This document shows, piece after piece, positions 31,610 to 33,338 of a DNA stretch of 33,338 nt (positions are counted from its first letter, which is position 1; each line of letters opens with the position of its first letter). Origin of the DNA: Didymodactylos carnosus. Taxonomy: Eukaryota > Rotifera > Eurotatoria > Philodinida > Philodinidae. The notes under the pieces were generated by a model. The model saw only the letters and a program-made list of their open reading frames with translations, did not search any database and was not told the DNA's origin. Made by a program: the position numbers and the translations under genes. The DNA lies in contig CAJNOQ010001306.1 of NCBI GenBank assembly GCA_905250885.1, positions 1 to 33,338 on the forward strand. The letters are read 5' to 3'.

Positions 31610-33338
31610 TAAAAAAGGAACCAACAACTTTCCTGTGACACACAACTCTCTCGAAAGTGACTAAAATAGAAAAATCAAAATCAGTATAAATTCGATTATA
31701 CCGTTCTTGAACCAACAAGACGCGTTGTTCATTGTCGATTTTTCATTTGGCTTTCCCGTCGATGGACGGTTTCATGAGATTGCTGACTGACAGCCATGAA
31801 ACATAATTTTTTATTTCGATAATGACCATGAATTTGATATTCGTCCGTTCGGCTAAAAGAAATCTCAAGTACCGTACCATAGACCCCAGATCTCCAGAAA
31901 TGTGTACAAGATTTTCGAACCTGAAATTCTCTATACAAATATAAGTTGATTTGGTATACAGTCTAATGCTGTCAGATTTGTGATCAGCACAGAAAATAGC
32001 CTTTGAAAACCTGTGCTTTGAGAAGATCGGACATCTCGTGAGGACATCTCAACAGTCGAACATTTGCTTTGTCGTATGTAGCTAAAAAAGTTTCTTTATA
32101 AAGTATAGTATTTGTCTTTTCCTAAACAAGATTATCAAAATAAACGTTGTGATTTGTGCTATCACAATAACGTTTAAAACCTGTAATACTTTACTTAATA
32201 AAAATTTTCACATTAACAGCTTCAATTACGCTTGTAGTGCACCATGCAGAATAAATTAGTTTTTACGTATTTTTTGAATCACGTTTTTTCCTGCACCTAG
32301 TGCTAAAGTAATGCTGGAAGCTGATACCCGTTGCGAGCTGTAAATCAGCTGATCGTTAGTTTTAGGCTAACAGATATCTTCATTACTTTTCAAAATTCAG
32401 GATAATGGATGGACGAGAGGTCAAACCTATCCGACCACAATGAAGTTTTCAGTTTCTTTTTTCCTCATTTCCTATATATACTCATAATCATTTTTTTAAA
32501 AACAAAACCTATGTAAAAGGATATTTCAGGTTAAAATCTTATAACAAAGCCATTTTAGTTCTTTACTTAAGCGCGATCACATGTATGTCTCATCTCATCG
32601 TCATTTGTATCTCTGTGCATCTGATTAAAGGATGTCAGTTTTGAGAATTTTCCATATCAATCAAATTTGCAACGTATTTTCATGTGTCAATAGCAGGACC
32701 TTGGTAATGAACGTTTCTATTTTGTTTGCTACAGCTAAATCCATTTTGTATAATTTTATCTAGTAATCTGATCTTTCGGGTCACCGATTTATCATCAGAG
32801 TAAAAAGATTGTCAATGTTAATAGTAATAAAACTACGCGATCAGTAAAACATAAATATAAACAATCTGTACGTAAAACGTGGTATATGTATAACAATTTT
32901 ACGTTCCTTTCAACTACATATGTAACTTTGTACCTAAACAGTACGTATATGAACTATAAATCTAGGCTAGAAAAAGAAAGAAAGAGAAAGAAACTAAAAG
33001 AAATATGACTCCTGTTCGTACTTAGATAGATGTAACTAAAGTAGAATTCAAACTAAACCGTCTACAATAATACTAATGAACGTACAACGGTACTCACTTG
33101 TTCGTATCATTCTGTTAATTTCGATAAGATTAAAATATTAGCTAGAACCACAGATCCTATTAATTGCTAGTTAGAGAACTTTTAGCTATTCGAACCAATG
33201 CATCACAATTTAACGGTACCGTTGTACGTTTTTCCTGAGAGTTTTGTTTCTTCTAATTAGCGTTTTCAATAAGGAAGACGAGAGAGAACGTTCATGTAGA
33301 TTAAGGATTGTGTGAAATAATTTTCATTAGTATTATTG
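31610..33338. other. 3' flank without a supportable gene
   Basis: A 69-codon minus-strand frame (31729-31938) gives a non-repetitive peptide, with a second open frame downstream at 31590-31730, but I find no motif and no splice-consistent joining. A short inverted pair ACGGTAC / GTACCGT-type (GTACAACGGTAC at about 33082 and GTACCGTTGTAC near 33217) brackets about 140 bp and may mark a small element. Nothing else is supportable. Confidence 0.4.

Noticed and set aside
31729-31938. 69-codon minus-strand ORF with a gene-like peptide (GVYGTVLEISFSRTDEYQIH)
   Set aside because: No start context, no joining exon with agreeing phase, and no family recognised. It may be a fragment, but it is not supportable as a gene.
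1-33338. CRISPR arrays, bacterial operons, tRNA and rRNA genes
   Set aside because: Genes are intron-bearing and animal-type; no regularly spaced direct repeats with unique spacers, and no TΨC-like box with a cloverleaf could be found by eye.

Overview
This is nuclear DNA from an invertebrate animal. It is AT-rich, and its genes have mostly short GT-AG introns of about 50-100 bp. Two genes belong to animal-specific families: a secreted protein with thrombospondin type-1 repeats and a cystine knot, and an A1CF/RBM47-type RNA-binding protein. Short introns, low GC and many decayed, mutually unrelated transposon fragments fit a rotifer, most likely bdelloid (Rotaria-like). That assignment is an inference, not something the sequence proves. 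All genes were assembled by hand from splice signals and reading-phase agreement.

Layout. (1) 127-2390 (+): the last nine coding exons of a SCO-spondin-like protein; its 5' part lies outside the window. (2) 2400-6505: no genes. This is a run of inverted repeats: a 45-bp-arm hairpin, a ~215-bp-arm fold-back element, and a 2.3-kb cluster of related fold-back copies. (3) 6639-10236 (-): a ULP1/C48-type cysteine protease remnant and a badly decayed Helitron Rep/helicase. The Helitron abuts a non-LTR reverse-transcriptase fragment (10240-10780, +). Degenerate TAAGATCTTATAAGATT-type repeats flank this complex on both sides. (4) 11864-12437: a short TIR element with a TA duplication that carries a fragment resembling a MULE/FLYWCH-associated protein. 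(5) 13024-17948 (-): a complete nine-exon A1CF/RBM47/RBM46-like gene with three RRMs. (6) 17960-25159: 7 kb with no supportable gene. (7) 25160-27287: two more inverted-repeat structures. The second is an almost perfect head-to-head duplication of the C-terminal (SWIM zinc finger) end of a MULE transposase gene. (8) 27316-27903 (-): two probable exons of an unrecognised, basic, Arg/Ser/Glu-rich protein. (9) about 28300-29750: an ORF-poor block of different base composition, probably an unclassified repeat. (10) 30741-31609 (+): a complete-looking six-exon gene for a 141-residue protein that I do not recognise, with every intron in phase 0.

The host genes are not functionally related: one secreted matrix protein, one RNA-binding protein and two orphans. 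The rest of the window is a transposon graveyard dominated by palindromic elements. The best candidates for something undescribed are the all-phase-0 orphan gene, the 27.3-27.9 kb minus-strand exons, the MULE palindrome with a one-sided deletion, and the multi-copy fold-back family at 4.2-6.5 kb.
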